Shown in pieces: positions 11,844 to 23,896 of a stretch of 64,000 bases of DNA. Source of the DNA: Stichopus chloronotus. Lineage: Eukaryota; Echinodermata; Holothuroidea; Aspidochirotida; Stichopodidae. Each line of letters opens with the position of its first letter. Positions within the stretch are counted from its first letter, which is position 1. The DNA is taken from contig CM037832.1 of NCBI GenBank assembly GCA_021234535.1, forward strand, positions 2,300,359 to 2,364,358. The letters are read 5' to 3'. Both the position numbers and the translations under genes were made by a program. The notes beneath the pieces were generated by a model. That model searched no databases, was not told the origin of the DNA, and worked only from the letters and a program-made list of their open reading frames with translations.

Positions 11844-13412
11844 GTAAGTTGGAAATGGATACCAGACCGTTGCTTCCACCAACAACAATTTCATAGCATA
11901 CTGCTTAGTTACTGCTTGTTTTTATAGGTAATGACACTGCACCTCATTTGTTATTACAGACTTACAGAGGACTCAAAATTGCCACATATCACTTGAATGT
12001 CAGAGACGTGAACTATGTACAAGCAAAGAAAGGAAAAAGTAAAGAAAACTTGAAAATCTGTGCATACGATGATTTTGGGGCGAGCTTCTCTTTAGAATAT
12101 TTGATATCTTCTTCGTTTATAAATGTGTGTTAAAATTTAGTTCAGCCAAGGAAATGGTGGTTAGCAAACCAATCGTACTCGCAAGTACTTATTTAGATAC
12201 CTTTGGTACTACAGTATGTGCTAAAAAGTGAAGATGCCTTAAGCAGTTTGGGTCCATTTGACGTTAGGGATAACTAACTTCAATGATCTTTGGGGCCTGC
12301 TTCCATTGCACGTCAGCATGAATCTTCTGTATTTTATTATGCACAGACGGTTTTTATTCGTTCGATGATTGCTGGTTCTGCCATTAAGTATTGTCTGAGG
12401 GCTTTTTAGTGTGAAAGTGCGATGGCATAGGAAAGAAATGTTGTCAATTAGACCTAACATTTAATATTTTATGGTAACATGATTAGTAGAAGAATAGACG
12501 TATCGGCCTGGAGCCCATCACCCATCATCAATCTTTTTACGAACAGCGATGAAGAGCGGAAAGCTGAAAAATTATTGTTCATGGGAAAAAATAGGAATTC
12601 CAAGAGCGTAAATTCATAAACAACTTACATCAAATCTAAAACTAAAATTTACTAGGGCATAGAAACAGGAAAGTGCAATTCCCGCACTCTGAGGGCATTA
12701 TGAGGTGTAACTTTTCCCATTACGATACCCACCAACTAATAGTGCGACTTTAATTAGATAGTGCTATCACTGTTGGTCCCCCAGTCAAACCCTACGCTTC
12801 ATTCAGCCCTCCCTTTGATGGTACAAGTTGGTTTTGTCACTACATCAACGTTCTTCACTGGGGGAACAACACCTGGGGAGTGACGTTTCCGGTCATCTAG
12901 GGATTCCAAAGCCAAAAATGTTCTTGTGCGCTCCTCGCCAATTCGTGATGGCGCTGCGCTTAGGGAGTACTATACTCAACTCCATCCCCGTCTCCTGTCG
13001 CGTCTGATGAGACACAATTTTGAGCAGAGGAAAAACTGACTACTGTACCTAACCACAGTGACCTTACTAAGTTGGCTAACCCTTTGCAAGTTACATGGGT
13101 TGTACGAAAGGTGGCCGTTGGCCTTTTTCTGCCCTATGAGCAGATGTCTGAGCAATTTGCATCCAGATTACTTGATATAATAATACTGAATCTAAGACCC
13201 TCACACATCATTGCTAAATTGACATCGCAAACTGACAAAAAACTATATTCATGTTAATAGCAGAATTTCTAGTGAACATTTTGTGGTCTACTGGCAAATG
13301 ATCCTTTCAACAAGACGTACGAGTCTTGTTTCGTTGGGTCGAAACTGAAAAGAAACTCGCACAAAATACCTCACCACCTTTGATAACCAGATTTGGTTTG
13401 ATTCACTTTTAG
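11844..13412 (+). other. Intron-derived sequence paralogous to the last intron of gene B
   Basis: Segments after the relic donor (GTAAGTTGGA, then a TTATTACAGACT block near 11950 and a GGTTAGCAAACCAA block near 12160) recur in order at about 28485-28560 and 31084-31430. This shows that exon relic, intron and terminal exon were duplicated together. The gene B version is longer, mainly through extra repeats. Confidence 0.7.
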
Positions 13413-13813
13413 ATAATCACAAGGATGGTATACCCACTAGTCTCCTTCTAGGAATCCTCAGTGGTGTTTTTATGCTATGTCTCCTACTCTCTGTTATTGG
13501 TGTCGTCATGTGTAAAGGCAAAAGCGACTTGTGCAAGAATCCAAGAGTACCAGATGACCACCCTATACCTCCTCCGTGCCCACCAGGACATTCATCTCAA
13601 GGAGGTCAACAGCCACAAGTTCAAATATCGTTTATGTCTCATCCGTCGAGCCGTCCTCAAATTCCTCCTCCTCCTCGTTATAGTGAAACTGCCTTTGCAA
13701 ATTCACAATATACCGAAATCAACGACACGGATCACTACTGCCACACGATGCCATCTGCTGATGAACAGTTTAAGTGTCCTCCATCACTCCCGCCCACGAG
13801 AAATCATATGTAG
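13413..13813 (+). CDS. Orphan terminal exon: transmembrane helix and cytoplasmic tail
   Basis: The acceptor CTTTTAG ends at 13412. The 401-nt reading frame is open to TAG at 13811-13813 and enters in phase 1 like the other terminal exons. It encodes GIPTSLLLGILSGVFMLCLL as the membrane helix, cysteines in MCKGKSDLCKN, proline runs including PPPPRYSET (PPxY), and SQYTEIND...HYCH. No intact upstream exon of its own is present, since the HYR at 11771-11843 is broken. It could be a relic, or an alternative last exon for gene A, whose HYR 2 ends in the matching phase. Confidence 0.65.
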
Positions 13814-16160
13814 GCTAATATTTGCTCGTTATACCACAATACCGTCTGACAGCTAACTATACGACAAAGTGCAGGCTGGACCTTTTGGACGATTAAACCA
13901 CACACTTGATGCTTAGTTTTATACAAGTTCAATATAGTATAAGGAATCGAAATATTACACTATCACGACACTTTCGTGAAGTGCAATATATTTAATTGAT
14001 ATTACTTTCTTACCCCCCCCCCCGAATCCACTCGTCACGAAAACAAAAATGTAAAACATTAAATTTAATATTTCACATTTGATATCTCTTATTCAATATT
14101 TGTTAATGCCTGTAAATTTACTTCTCTTTTCATCTTTGCTTATTTGTCCTTGGAATTAAATACCTTTGTCATTCGCATTGAATTTTTACAATGAAAGTTA
14201 ACACTTCATTCAAGTGTATTAAATTTATGTAAATGTGGATGTAATAACGACCATACGAGGAGTCAGAATTGCTTACGTTTTCATTGCAAGAGGTAACAGC
14301 TTTGATTGTAAGATAACTGCTTAGTAGGCTACACCATAAAATAAAGAAACATGGCATCTTTAGTTTGATAGTTGTGTTACCTCAACGCTGGGTATATCAG
14401 AGCCATGGTTATCAAACTTAGTGGTGTGTTGTTGTTGTAAGTTTAATAACGAATATATACACAATGTATTGACATAATTACACAGACATTTTTATATAAT
14501 TCAGACCTTCGATACATAAGAGAAAAAAAATATATCAAAATATTGACATATCTTACTCGTCTTTTATGCAGTTATTTTTTGGACGTCTGTCATCCCAATG
14601 ATGACCTATTACCATGCACGAAAGTTACAATATATTGCTATAGCTAATATTGTGATACGACTCATCAAATGGGACTCATTCTAATCGAATGAGCACATAC
14701 AGGGCCGTCACGACCGTCCCCTTCCGATCCAGCCCACCCCCCCCAAAAAAAATCAATTACACCCACGATTTGCCGTTTCCTGCCCTCTGAGTTTTTGAAA
14801 AGCCAAAATTTTCTTGCACGATCCTGGTGAAGCTCAGCTTAGATTGCACCCCCTATTTTTTAACAAAGCTTAACATAATTATTTTAAACAATCTCTGCTG
14901 CCGCTCATTTTCTAGGCTCCGGTGCGTCATTGGAGTCATCAAAAATATTTGTCAAAAACTCAAAAAAGTAAAATGAAAGAGGATGCATAGCTTATCATGA
15001 TTCTTGTATCACCTTAGAAACGCTGATTTGTATTACAAATTTTAATAAATTGATTTTGTTTTCCTCACGGATTGATGAATTGCAGACATGATATTCATAT
15101 TTCAAGACTGGGTACATGCATACATGATACTTCGATCTGATCAAAATGAAAATGATTAAATTTACCTATTAGTGTTTTTAGTGTATCGTTCTTAGAGAAA
15201 ACGACAAAGTATGCAGTCACGAATATTGCCCACTTCTATTGCCTTGTAACAATGCTGCGTACATTGTGTAGTAAGCTAATCAGATAATATTAAAATCCGA
15301 CTCAGTAATGCGACACTTTGTAAACAAACATTGGGTTTAAATTGGTTAAAACTTGATCATATTGCGATGGTAGAAATTACTCTCCATAAAAACATCACCT
15401 TCGGATTCGGTTGTTCGGAATGAGGACCAAAGCCGCAAATACAAGAACCTCACCGACAGCCACGTAAAAGCTCAACCACATTGTGCTACAGCTAAGCATC
15501 ATTGCATAACAAACCAAATGGACTATATTTGTAAATATTTGTGTTCAGTGAAAGCTGGTGAAAATTGAAAAAGATATCTTTCAACTATTTCCTTGTTCTG
15601 TTTGTTTGGATAAAATCATGTCATTCTTTTCTACGTTGAAAGGTAACAAATCCTGGCCACGATGGCTTAATTCCGTCAGTTGCAGTATGAAACTATACTA
15701 TTTGTTTGATTTTTTTTTTGAATAACTGATGAGAGAATAAATTAAATAAGCAGGTAACATTAATGCTAGTTAACGCATATCATATTCAATTCCATCGAAG
15801 CATGCATATCCAGAATTCTTTTATCACAGAAATATCTAGTTGGATAAGATGTACAAAGTTTGTTACTTGGAATTGTGTATGATGCCAGAGTGTACAGGTT
15901 CAACAGCTATACCAGATCAGTTTTTTCTTTCTATCTGATGTCACCGACGGACGAACATTCTGACACTTCACTCGAGTCCAATTAAAATCGTAAGCATGTT
16001 ATAAGCATTCACCCTATCAAAGAAAGGGTGAATCTGGAACAGTCCCTCCTTTGGTGATCTGAAAGACCCTCTCCGTTGGATCTGAGCCTTCTGAGGTGTT
16101 CCAATATCATTGAGAACTTTGTTTATAACTCCAATTGGCCTCTCCCATTGCTAATGTAAT
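13814..16160 (+). repeat. 3' flank duplicated again at 33.4-35.2 kb and 38.0-38.8 kb
   Basis: Ordered matches include the GTATATCAGAGCCATGG block (about 14390) with 33937, ATTCTAATCGAATGAG (about 14680) with 38065, the block at 15640-15900 with 34570-34830 and 38310-38420, and CTGATGTCACCGACGGACGA (about 15935) with 35080. No coding exon is seen. C-rich tracts occur near 14012-14022 and 14735-14745. Confidence 0.7.
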
Positions 16161-16164
16161 AGTT

Positions 16165-16455
16165 TGCATGTAAAAGGAAGCTGCCTTGTTTTAATTATCC
16201 CTTTTTAGGTCTGTTACGTTTTTCTATGATTAATTTTAGTATAAAAAACTGTTTATCCTACTTTCTTTGTCAAGTTGAAGTAAGAAAAGAGACGTTCATG
16301 TTGTCGGCTGGAAAATCTATCACCAGACCAGATTTGGAGTTGACGCGAAAGAAATACCTGTTGCCATAGACTACCACCCTCTTGATGATGAACTCTACAT
16401 GGCAGACGCAGGTTTCGAGAGTAGTTTACTGGATTGATAACGTATCGGGTATCTA
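16165..16455 (+). pseudogene. Broken propeller exon relic
   Basis: 16165-16274 resembles the intron just upstream of the gene C exon 53918. The exon-like part from 16275 encodes EVRKETFM and later YHQTRFGVDAKEI-like segments but has internal deletions, frameshifts and a stop. It then jumps from mid-exon (the AGACGCAGG word) directly to TTTCGAGAGTAGTTTACTGG of the next gene C exon. The junction lies inside both exons, so this is a genomic deletion, not a spliced retrocopy. Confidence 0.85.
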
Positions 16456-16469
16456 CGAATCATTTCTGT

Positions 16470-16910
16470 ATGTGTTTGGAAGTCAAAGGTCAAAGGTAAG
16501 ATGTGAAATTTGAAACTGAAAAGTTTGCGTCCTCAACTCGTCCATGACAGTCAAAGTTAGAAGGAAGGTGACCTATGGTATGAAGTTGCGTCTCTTTTCA
16601 AAATTTAAGGTCAGACTTCAAAGGCCGGGAGACAAATGAGTGACAATTTTATTTTACTGTAAATTTTTATCAAAAAGTTATTTTCATGGGACCTTCAAAT
16701 ATATGACTTGTATTGAAATTTTGTATGACAAAATGTATAATTTGACACTGAAGAGTTTGCGTCCACAAGTCAAAGACTTCAAGGACCGCAGTGTCTGGGT
16801 CAAAGGTGGTAGATAGGTGACCGATGGTGTGAGGTTATATCAATAAGCTGTCTGTAAACAAAATGTAAGGTCAGAGTTCAAATGTCAGGAATCAAATCTC
16901 AAATAGGTAA
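16470..16910 (+). repeat. Two diverged ~250-bp tandem units with AAAGGTCA words
   Basis: Two units (about 16490-16660 and 16735-16900) share the GAAxxTGAAxAGTTTGCGTCC and GGTGACCxATGGT blocks. The first begins with a GTCAAAGGTCAAAGGT run. Nothing coding is seen. Confidence 0.6.
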
Positions 16911-18091
16911 AATGTTTGGAAAAAGTGTCCAGCGATATCTTGCTAGACAGAACGTCTAACAGTTCCAAGCCTAGTCGTTTGGTAGCTACAATATGCGGTC
17001 AGAGCAAGGTCGCAGCGTGTAATACAACACATAATAGGTTCTGTTAGTGCAGCGTGTCAAGGTAACTTATCAGATCTTTTCTTTTCCTTGAAATGCGATT
17101 TAATGTTTCAACCGATGCTACCATGTTTGAGATGAACGATCATATCTCAAAACGTCATTTTACATCCTTTTGTCAATACCCTCTCTAGTACTTAGTATGT
17201 TTCTACTGTCGTGTATACACTAGACAACAAATTAGGTGTACAGTACGTTTGAGCCGGAAAAGAAATGGCATACGCACATAATCATGACGCGCATCTGTGA
17301 ACTATTACAAGGCGTCCAGCGTGTCGGCACGCTTCTTAAAAATAAAGGAACTCTGTTGGCTGAACATACTTATGGTGATCTAAAGGTGAAGAGTTTGTGC
17401 CACAATAATACACTAAAACTATTCCGAAAAGTTTTGGAAATATTTTGACGATTGTGATGGTTTTCTTCATTTAATGTTAATTTTAAAGATGAAATTGGAA
17501 TAGGAAACATTTTCCTGCCTTTAAGTCATCCAGGTTACTGATAATTGACATGAAAGACGCTCCAGGGTAAACTTTAATATTGAAATGTTTTAAAGAAAAA
17601 GTGTTTAGCGTTTTCCTAAAATCTGGTCACATGTGGCTTAGACTGCTGTGCTATTAGACTAAAACTAGACTTAAACTTTGGTCTGCTCTGTATGTAGTCA
17701 CGTAGCGGAATAGCAATAAGAACCGATTCAGATTTTTTTATTATAGCAAACAGAAAATACTTTATAACCAACAGAAAATGCAAACATTACCATGCTGAGA
17801 TACTCATCATGGTGAACTACAGGGTATTTCCCTATCACGTCAGTCACTGGCGTTATTCGATTATTTTTTTTAGAGAAGAATATCTCTGTGCCGGCAGAGC
17901 TGTAGACACGATTAGATGTTGCTTCATTTAATACAAGGAAAATCATTTTTGAACAGCCCTCCTTGATTTACTCGAACTATATACTTCGTCCTCTTCCCGT
18001 GTAGGCTGTGGACTCTCTCTCTCTCTCTTTGAATAATGACGAATCTCTTTGTATTTACTGTCTGACTGTAAAGCATTGATATTTTTTAAAG
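16911..18091. other. Upstream flank of gene B, no feature recognised
   Basis: A (CT)n run lies at about 18012-18028, shortly before the gene B start codon. No promoter element can be assigned with confidence. Confidence 0.4.
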
Positions 18092-18158
18092 ATGGAGGCA
18101 TATTGTTCCGCCATTTTCATTGTGGTGATTCTGGCATTATTCGACAGTCCCGTTTATG
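18092..18158 (+). CDS. Gene B exon 1: signal peptide
   Basis: The ATG at 18092 opens a 22-codon exon with a hydrophobic core (SAIFIVVILALF) ending VYG at a GGTAAGT donor (GT 18159-18160). Like gene C exon 1, it ends in phase 1 and can join any of the domain exons. Confidence 0.75.
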
Positions 18159-18336
18159 GTAAGTATTTGCGATTAAAAGACTGACCAGTAGATGGAAAAA
18201 CGAAAAGCATAACAGTAAGGAGATAAGAGATAGGATATAGAGACACCCTCTTGCAGAGATACAGACAGACAGGCAGACATACACATTGAAAAATAGATAA
18301 ACTCGCACAGAAAATAGTTCAATGCTATTTTACTGG

Positions 18337-18855
18337 AATAACATATCAAATTCATAACATTCAAAGTTATTTAAAAGGAATCTGAGTTCAGATGTTCGAA
18401 AAATATGAAATGTTTAGTTTTATCAACGTGAAGGTTGGTTTTTTATGAAGTTTTCTTTCAAGCTAATTGAAAACATCTTTCAATATTTTAAATAATATAT
18501 TTAAAGAAGTGGTATGAAAGAACTGTTATCTACTTACATGTCATATTTCTTTTTAAAATCAGGTCTTGAAGGGCACTTAGTTTCGAATCTAAGCGAATAA
18601 CATATCAATTAATAACATTCAAAGTTATTTAAAAGGAATCTGAGTTCAGATGTTCGAAAAATATGAAATGTTTAGTTTTATCAACGTGAAGGTTGGTTTT
18701 TTATGAAGTTTTCTTTCAAGCTAATTGAAAACACCTTTCAATATTTTAAATAATATATTTAAAAAAGTGGTATGAAAGAACTGTTACCTAATTACATGTC
18801 ATATTTCTTTTTAAAATCAGGTCTTGAAGGGCACTTAGTTTTCGAATCTAAGCGA
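18337..18855. repeat. Tandem duplication of ~258 bp in gene B intron 1
   Basis: Two near-identical copies (about 18337-18596 and 18597-18855) lie head to tail. Both run from the AATAACATATCAA word to GGGCACTTAG-TTTCGAATCTAAGCGA with only a few differences, so the event is recent. Confidence 0.93.
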
Positions 18856-20631
18856 CCACACAAATGTGGAGAAAGCTTGTGGCTTATATATTGCAATTTC
18901 ACATGGAATGAATACCAACTTAAACAATTCTTGAATTAAATTATGTGATGTAATGACACAATGAAGTACAAGACTTTCAATAGCGTATTACTATTTTAAG
19001 GACTTCACATTGTTTACTTTGAATTGCTCGATGAAAATAAAATATAGCAATAATCAAATGATGTTGTCGCATGTTGATTTTTTGTAAAAGCATTTAGACC
19101 TGGTGTATGGAAAACAAACAAAACATTTAATTATCATTAGATCATTTGCTGCTTTACATCATACCGACGTAACTGGAATTTTAGTTCAGGTTCATTTGCA
19201 TGTGTTGGTATGTGTAACCATTTAAACATCCAAATGGTCCCTTGATGCATTTAACCATTGCATATCACTAGGCTCTTTGCTCAGAGGGAAGTCATAAACG
19301 AAAGACCCCAACACAATTTTGTTACTTTTAATTGCTTTTTTTTGTGTGCAAACTTTGCAGTGTTTATTCAATTTCATGCACCTGGGAAGTACTGTACTTT
19401 TTAAGTATTTTGTGACAAAATTTTCCCTTCGTTAGCCTTAAAGAGACTTCACCCTTCCTTGACAAATGTCTGCCTGTGGCATACTATCCACTACATGAAT
19501 TGGGAATTTCCATAGCATACACTAAAGGATACGAAGAGACCATTACATAAGTATGTCTATTCTATTAATCGAAGCAACACCAAAAACAAAAACATTTTCC
19601 TTTCCCTTTAAAAGAAAATAAGGCGCTTTAAACGCCGGCGATCACATGACATTCAAGAAAATAAACGTATTCATTGTTGGTTCAAGGTCAAGGTTCACCG
19701 ATAAAACAGCTGCAAAAGCTTCATTTGAACACAAATTGTTCATGAGATGAGTTATGGAAGATGAATCACTTGAATTTTTGAAAGTTTGTTAGGACAACAT
19801 TACGAGCAACAAGCAATTTAAGTTTTATCTGTGAGAAACCTATTTCTTGAAGAGACGGCCAGCCTCTTTCCTTATTTTTAATAATATCTCTTTCTGTCTT
19901 CACAAGTATCGTTTTTAAATATATCAATTTGTCTGTAAAACACGATTCTGTTCCCCTTTGAACAGCAAACCAAAAATCTGTGTCATGAATATTCAATATT
20001 CACCTAGTTCTCACAAAATACATATAATTTGCTAAAATCATGTCTCGAGAAGACCTTTCATGCATGAAAGAACATGGCGTGATATCCGGATATACGATAA
20101 TGGTTACGATATGTTCCTCTCGAGAATTCATAAACATGTTTGATATCATGTAAGGATGGCTGGTCTACTGATCATTTTCCATATATAGAGACAAACACGT
20201 TATTACTTTTGTGTTATAGACCTAAGTCAGACACTTGCATTGCTTCAGTTTACACTGATTGACATTTGAGTGACAAAGGCAATTCAACCTTTACATACGT
20301 GTCATCATTTTGTAAAGTTGTAAATTTTATCTCTTTATTCATTTAGATTTTGGTTACAAGAGGTCTTAGGGCAAGCAGTACCTCAAGGATCCAATCGTTA
20401 AACACACAACGTTACAATTCATTTTGATTCCTATGAAGGTTGAAGGTTTGATTCCTCTGGTGATACACAAAAAAAAAGCAGAATGCATAAATGCATTGCG
20501 GTTTCGGACTTTTATCAATCTGATATATGATGACTGATATACGTCTCAACAAGCACAACCGCATATTACAGTTACAGTGATGCAACAGCTACACATAACA
20601 TATGAGATTATAGTTTCAAGCTTCCCTCCTT
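18856..20631 (+). other. Gene B intron 1, including a block shared with gene C intron 1
   Basis: About 19740-19990 (GATGAGTTATGG, ACTTGAATTTTTGAAAGTT, ATCTGTGTCATGAAT) matches 51225-51390 just upstream of the gene C CUB exon. No CUB exon follows here. The rest shows no recognisable feature. Confidence 0.6.
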
Positions 20632-21090
20632 GAGATATCATGTTTAGTAAGCTGTCACAGCTAGACCCCTTTCGACCCCTTTTGATCCCAAATGACCTTT
20701 GACCTCCACAAAAAACAAAGTTTTTTACTCATTGCGGTACACCTACATACTAAATATGAGATCTGTCCTAGTTTTCCTTCTTGAGATATCATGTTTACAA
20801 GGTTTTAGCAACTTGCCCCTGTTGACTCTAATTGACCTTTGACCTACCTCAAAAGCAACAGAGCTCCTTTACTTAATGTGGTACGCCTACATAGTCCAGG
20901 TGAGAACTGTCTACGTTTCCCTTCTTGAGATAACCCGTTTACAAGGTGTTCACACTTTGACTCCTGTTGACCCCAAATGACCTTTGACCGCCACCAAAAA
21001 CAATAGGATTCGTCTAGTCTATGTGGCACACCTACATACTAGATATGGGAACTGTTCAAGCTTACATCCTTTCGATAACGTGTTTACAAT
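20632..21090. repeat. ~145-bp tandem repeat carrying TGACCTTTGACC
   Basis: Three units start with TGAGATA at 20632, 20782 and 20926, with a fourth partial start at about 21071. Each contains TGACCTTTGACC (20693-20704, 20833-20844, 20978-20989) and a CCTACATA block. A diverged relative lies at about 3440-3760. The core word is a direct repeat of AGGTCA with 1-bp spacing on the other strand. Confidence 0.9.
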
Positions 21091-22009
21091 TTTTTTCATA
21101 GTTTAAAGCCTGTTGCCTGTTGAGGTCTGGTCACATAGTCTGGTTGCCCCAATATATTTCAGTCAGGAGAGCTACACATTCAGAACATAAAGCAATCAAA
21201 GTTAAGCCTGGTATGGTGTAGATATAACTTTCGTCTTACCAGGGAGTTGCTATTTACATGGGGACAGGACACTTTTGTGAAAAGTTTGCACCTCCAAGGT
21301 CGCACGGTGAGTTGTACTTTGTGTCTTTTTTGACAGTTCTGTTAGGCTAACATTGGATTCTAGAGTAACCACAATTTGGCATTTGTCGTCTGCTTTAGTT
21401 ACATCGGGACCTGAACTTTATAGTACTGTGTTGCCAGAGGTCAGGGGAAGAATAATTACACTGATTGTGTGTCGCTAGGTGTGGCGTATCGCAGTACCTC
21501 GTATCACTTTAGTTGTATGTCAAAAAATGAAAAATAATATGCATCTTGCTATTTCAGGAGACCTTGGTAAACTTCATATATAGTCTTCGATGTAAAAACC
21601 TAGGTTACTTCCAGTTATCAGCTCTTTTCTCATAAACGTAAAAGCTTTATGTATTCAGTTAATTCAATGAAACAGCCTTTCCAATTAGTGCTACTTGCTC
21701 TCCAGTGAAATGGTGGCCTCTGCAAAATTTCACAACAAATCATTGTTCTGAGCCAACTACTTGTTTAAAGATTAGTTGACTTGTATGATTTGCCCCGTGA
21801 ATGCTATTTAACTGAAAACTCTGAAACATAGGCGTCAGTTTGATTTTAATTTGAAAGTGTGGGCTGACATTAATAGAAAGTAAGCCGATCTAATTTTATA
21901 CATAGAGGTGACTTCTGGTGTGATGGAGCTGATTACCGATCGTGGTCCTGGGGTCGGGATCTAAGGGGAAGGATTAGAAAACATTTGTTTATCTAGCAGC
22001 CTAAACTGT
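21091..22009. other. Gene B intron 1, no feature recognised
   Basis: I see no exon, RNA gene or clear repeat. Confidence 0.4.
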
Positions 22010-22560
22010 GCTGATCTTAATGCAAATCAAGTTCTATATGGCCACCTGAAGCCAGACATAACTTGATGGAATTGTCAGTCCAAATATGTGAATTAAGTTT
22101 TATAAGACGACATCTAGACAAATGTTGATGAAATGCCAGTCCAAATATGCAAATAAAGTTTTATATGGCCTTATCAATCCATATATAACTTGATGAAACA
22201 ACAGTCCTGATATGTATATAAAGTTTATATGCATTTCAATATCAAACACTACAACTCAATGAAATGCCAATCCTGATACGCAAATTAAGTTTTCTTTGGC
22301 TATATCGAGCCAGATTTAAACTGATGAAATGCCGACTCACATATGTAAAAGAGTTCTAAACTGTTAGATCAAGTCATACAATTGTTGATGAAACGCTTGT
22401 CCAGATATTCAAATAAAGTTTTATATGCACACATGAAGCCAGATATAATTAAAGATATGTTAGCCCTGATAAGTAAAATGTTTTATAATTACAAGCCAGA
22501 TAAAATTTATAAAATTTTATTCTAGATACTAACTAAAATTTATCGTGCGTTTTAGTTTAC
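22010..22560. repeat. ~63-bp diverged tandem repeat
   Basis: About eight units share AAGTTTTATATGGCC, an ACTTGATGAAA-type block and CAGTCC-AATATG. They recur roughly every 60-65 bp with substantial divergence. Confidence 0.8.
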
Positions 22561-23653
22561 TGCGATCAGAACGTCAGCTACGACTTGATGCAACTGTTAA
22601 ATATGTCGCCTTCATGATCATGCACTGAATTTGAGAGATCCATGTTAACTTGAACAAGCACTATTTCTAATGAGATCCAACAGAATAATTTTGACCTTTG
22701 CACAACACAAATTTGTTTTATTTTGACAGTTAACTTTATGGTGAAGTTTATTGCATAAAAGTAATATCTATCTAAGATTATAATACCTCGAGGCCTAGGG
22801 TGAAACCTCCCCTTCTCCAAGTAGCTATGCCACTGGTATATAGCACCAACTTGCGACTGTACAACTCGACAACGTCTATGATATATTGACAGCTATTTAT
22901 ATTGCAATTAAACTTGCTGTTCTGCCAAGTTGATATTCCCGATTCTGCAGGACCGAATATCACATTTGTTTAGTGTACTTCGTATTTGGTTTGTTTTACG
23001 AGAATAGGAACTTGAAGAGCGAATCTGGTAAAAGCCCCCTTGAGTATTCTCCTAGGCTAACATTATGCTAATGCTAGAGGCTGGAGCCAGAAAAAGATCC
23101 ACGCGTGCCGTATCATTAACTGATGAGAGGTCAACGAGATAAAGACGGTCGAACTACGATTCTCTGGCCTATTAATTTGTTACTGGCTTCATTAAGCTTG
23201 AAACTGAACTGTGTTTTATATCAACTAAAATTATTTGGCCAAACTTCTCCGTGTTTAACCAGGTCAGTCTCCTTTATTTCCCCATGTTTGCTGATAATTT
23301 AGAGACTATGTCACAGAAGTCTACTACATGCTTACCCCTTACAGCACCTGTCACACGCGAAGACTACAAATGGCCATCGCGACCCATCTTGAGGCAAACC
23401 AGTCGTGTGAAAACTAGTACAAAACACGAGCGTAGCATCCGTATTACAGCACGGGTAAAATGCATGTGCTGGAAAACATAGTTCTGGATATGACTGGGCA
23501 GGTGCACTTGAAGGCAAAGTGCAGTATTTGCTCTGACAGTGTTTGCTCACCATCAACTTAACTACCAAAAAAGCTGGAACAGTTTGACGATATCAGCTTT
23601 GTTAGTCAAGAATTTAAATCCGAGTGTTTCTCACATGGTCTTCTTGTTTACAG
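22561..23653 (+). other. Gene B intron 1, distal part
   Basis: No exon is recognised. An open frame at 23251-23481 has no recognisable domain and no paralogous match in genes A or C. The stretch ends in the GTTTACAG acceptor at 23646-23653. Confidence 0.45.
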
Positions 23654-23896
23654 TCTCTCCTACCTTCACTAACTGTCCAAATGACATGTTCATCACTACG
23701 AGGGTGGTCACGCCCGTTAGTTGGACAGAACCGACAGTTCATTCACCATCCGGTGTGCCAGTCACTGTTACGTCATCACATCCATCCAACCGTCTGAACG
23801 TCTCACCTAACGACCACACAATCCACGTTATATATTCAGCTGTAGACGAGTTTGGAAATTCAGCAAAAGACTGTGTTTTTAACATCTCTGTAACAT
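23654..23896 (+). CDS. Gene B exon: HYR domain 1
   Basis: 243-nt phase 1-1 exon, AG at 23652-23653 and GT at 23897-23898. It encodes PTFTNCPNDMFITT, VSWTEPTVHSPSGVPVTV, the SSHPSNRLNVSPND turn and KDCVFNISVT. It is very close to gene A HYR 1 (7012-7251), one codon longer by a lysine before the closing cysteine. Confidence 0.85.

Noticed and set aside
16275..16455. Processed retrocopy of a propeller exon pair
   Set aside because: The intron is absent, but the joint lies inside both exons, so a genomic deletion explains it better.
22010..22560. CRISPR-like array
   Set aside because: Units are diverged and contiguous with no unique spacers, and the DNA is animal.
23251..23481. Candidate extra exon upstream of gene B HYR 1
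   Set aside because: No CUB, YWTD or EGF signature and no matching exon in genes A or C.
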